Shown one piece after another: positions 46,466 to 46,519 of a stretch of 46,519 nt of DNA (position 1 is its first letter; each line of letters opens with the position of its first letter). The notes beneath the pieces are model-generated. The model saw only the letters and a list, made by a program, of their open reading frames with translations, was not told the DNA's origin and searched no databases. The DNA is from an uncultured Eubacteriaceae bacterium (GTDB taxonomy: Bacteria > Bacillota > Clostridia > Peptostreptococcales > Anaerovoracaceae), in NCBI GenBank assembly GCA_903789635.1, contig CAIFEY010000023.1, positions 1 through 46,519 on the forward strand, written 5' to 3'. Both the position numbers and the translations under genes were made by a program.

Positions 46466-46519
46466 AACCGGCGGTGTCCTACTTTCCCAGGCGGTCACCC
46501 ACCAAGTATCATCGGCGCT
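46466..46519 (-). rRNA. rrf: 5S rRNA, 3' part only
   Basis: The minus strand reads GATGATACTTGGTGGGTGAC and then GGGAAAGTAGGACACCGCC, the conserved 3' half of bacterial 5S rRNA. The gene continues beyond the window. The exact 3' end is uncertain by a few bases. Confidence 0.9.

Overview
The window reads as a chromosomal segment of a strictly anaerobic, amino-acid-fermenting Clostridia-type Firmicute (GC-rich codon use, AGGAGG-type ribosome binding sites, consensus sigma-70-type promoters). The evidence is a Stickland glycine-reductase operon, a second Grd-type reductase operon, the whole selenocysteine (Sec) machinery (selA, selB, tRNA-Sec, selD), a thioredoxin system of the glycine-reductase kind, and a double-cubane-cluster reductase with its activase. 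Species cannot be fixed from the sequence; an amino-acid-fermenting Clostridia family is my inference.

Layout. 0.2-3.1 kb (minus strand): a selenium/sulfur delivery cluster of cysteine desulfurase, YedF, a DUF3343 carrier-like protein and a YgjP-type metallopeptidase. 3.4-8.5 kb: an AT-rich accessory island with a lone phage/plasmid-type SF3 helicase, the remnant of a pilin/adhesin-like surface protein interrupted by an in-frame stop, and a lysine-rich secreted protein. 8.8-13.3 kb: a PucR-type regulator divergent from a DUF3237 protein and an old-yellow-enzyme-type FMN/Fe-S/FAD reductase. 13.5-17.7 kb (minus): glycine riboswitch, grdX, grdE, grdB(Sec), grdA(Sec). 18.0-23.1 kb (minus): a diverged copy of the same unit, with conserved promoter, altered riboswitch, broken grdX, grdI-like, grdH-like(Sec), then a BCCT transporter. 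23.4-25.7 kb: DUF3841 protein, trxA, trxB. 26.2-28.8 kb (plus): double-cubane cluster protein, a second DUF3343 protein and its ASKHA activase. 28.8-29.9 kb: no gene. 29.9-36.2 kb (minus): tRNA-Sec, D-serine dehydratase, selA, selB and a selenium-linked LysR regulator. 36.6-38.9 kb: Trk/Ktr potassium uptake. 39.1-42.1 kb: a small unknown protein, a GntR/FCD regulator and divergent selD(Sec) behind a long structured leader. 42.5-46.5 kb: PEP carboxykinase, a second LysR, an MBL-fold hydrolase and the 3' end of a 5S rRNA gene.

How it fits together. SelD makes selenophosphate, possibly from selenium mobilised by the desulfurase/YedF/DUF3343 proteins. SelA charges tRNA-Sec and SelB delivers it to four in-frame UGA codons visible here (GrdA, two GrdB-type subunits, SelD itself). 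The reductases remove electrons through TrxA/TrxB while reducing glycine and probably betaine or sarcosine imported by the BCCT carrier. GrdC and GrdD, the acetyl-phosphate-forming component C, are not in the window.

The most unusual signal is the duplicated riboswitch-grdX-grdE-grdB unit. The second copy keeps promoter, closing stem and terminator, but its riboswitch ligand core has diverged and its grdX is dead. This is either decay or a change of ligand to match the new substrate.
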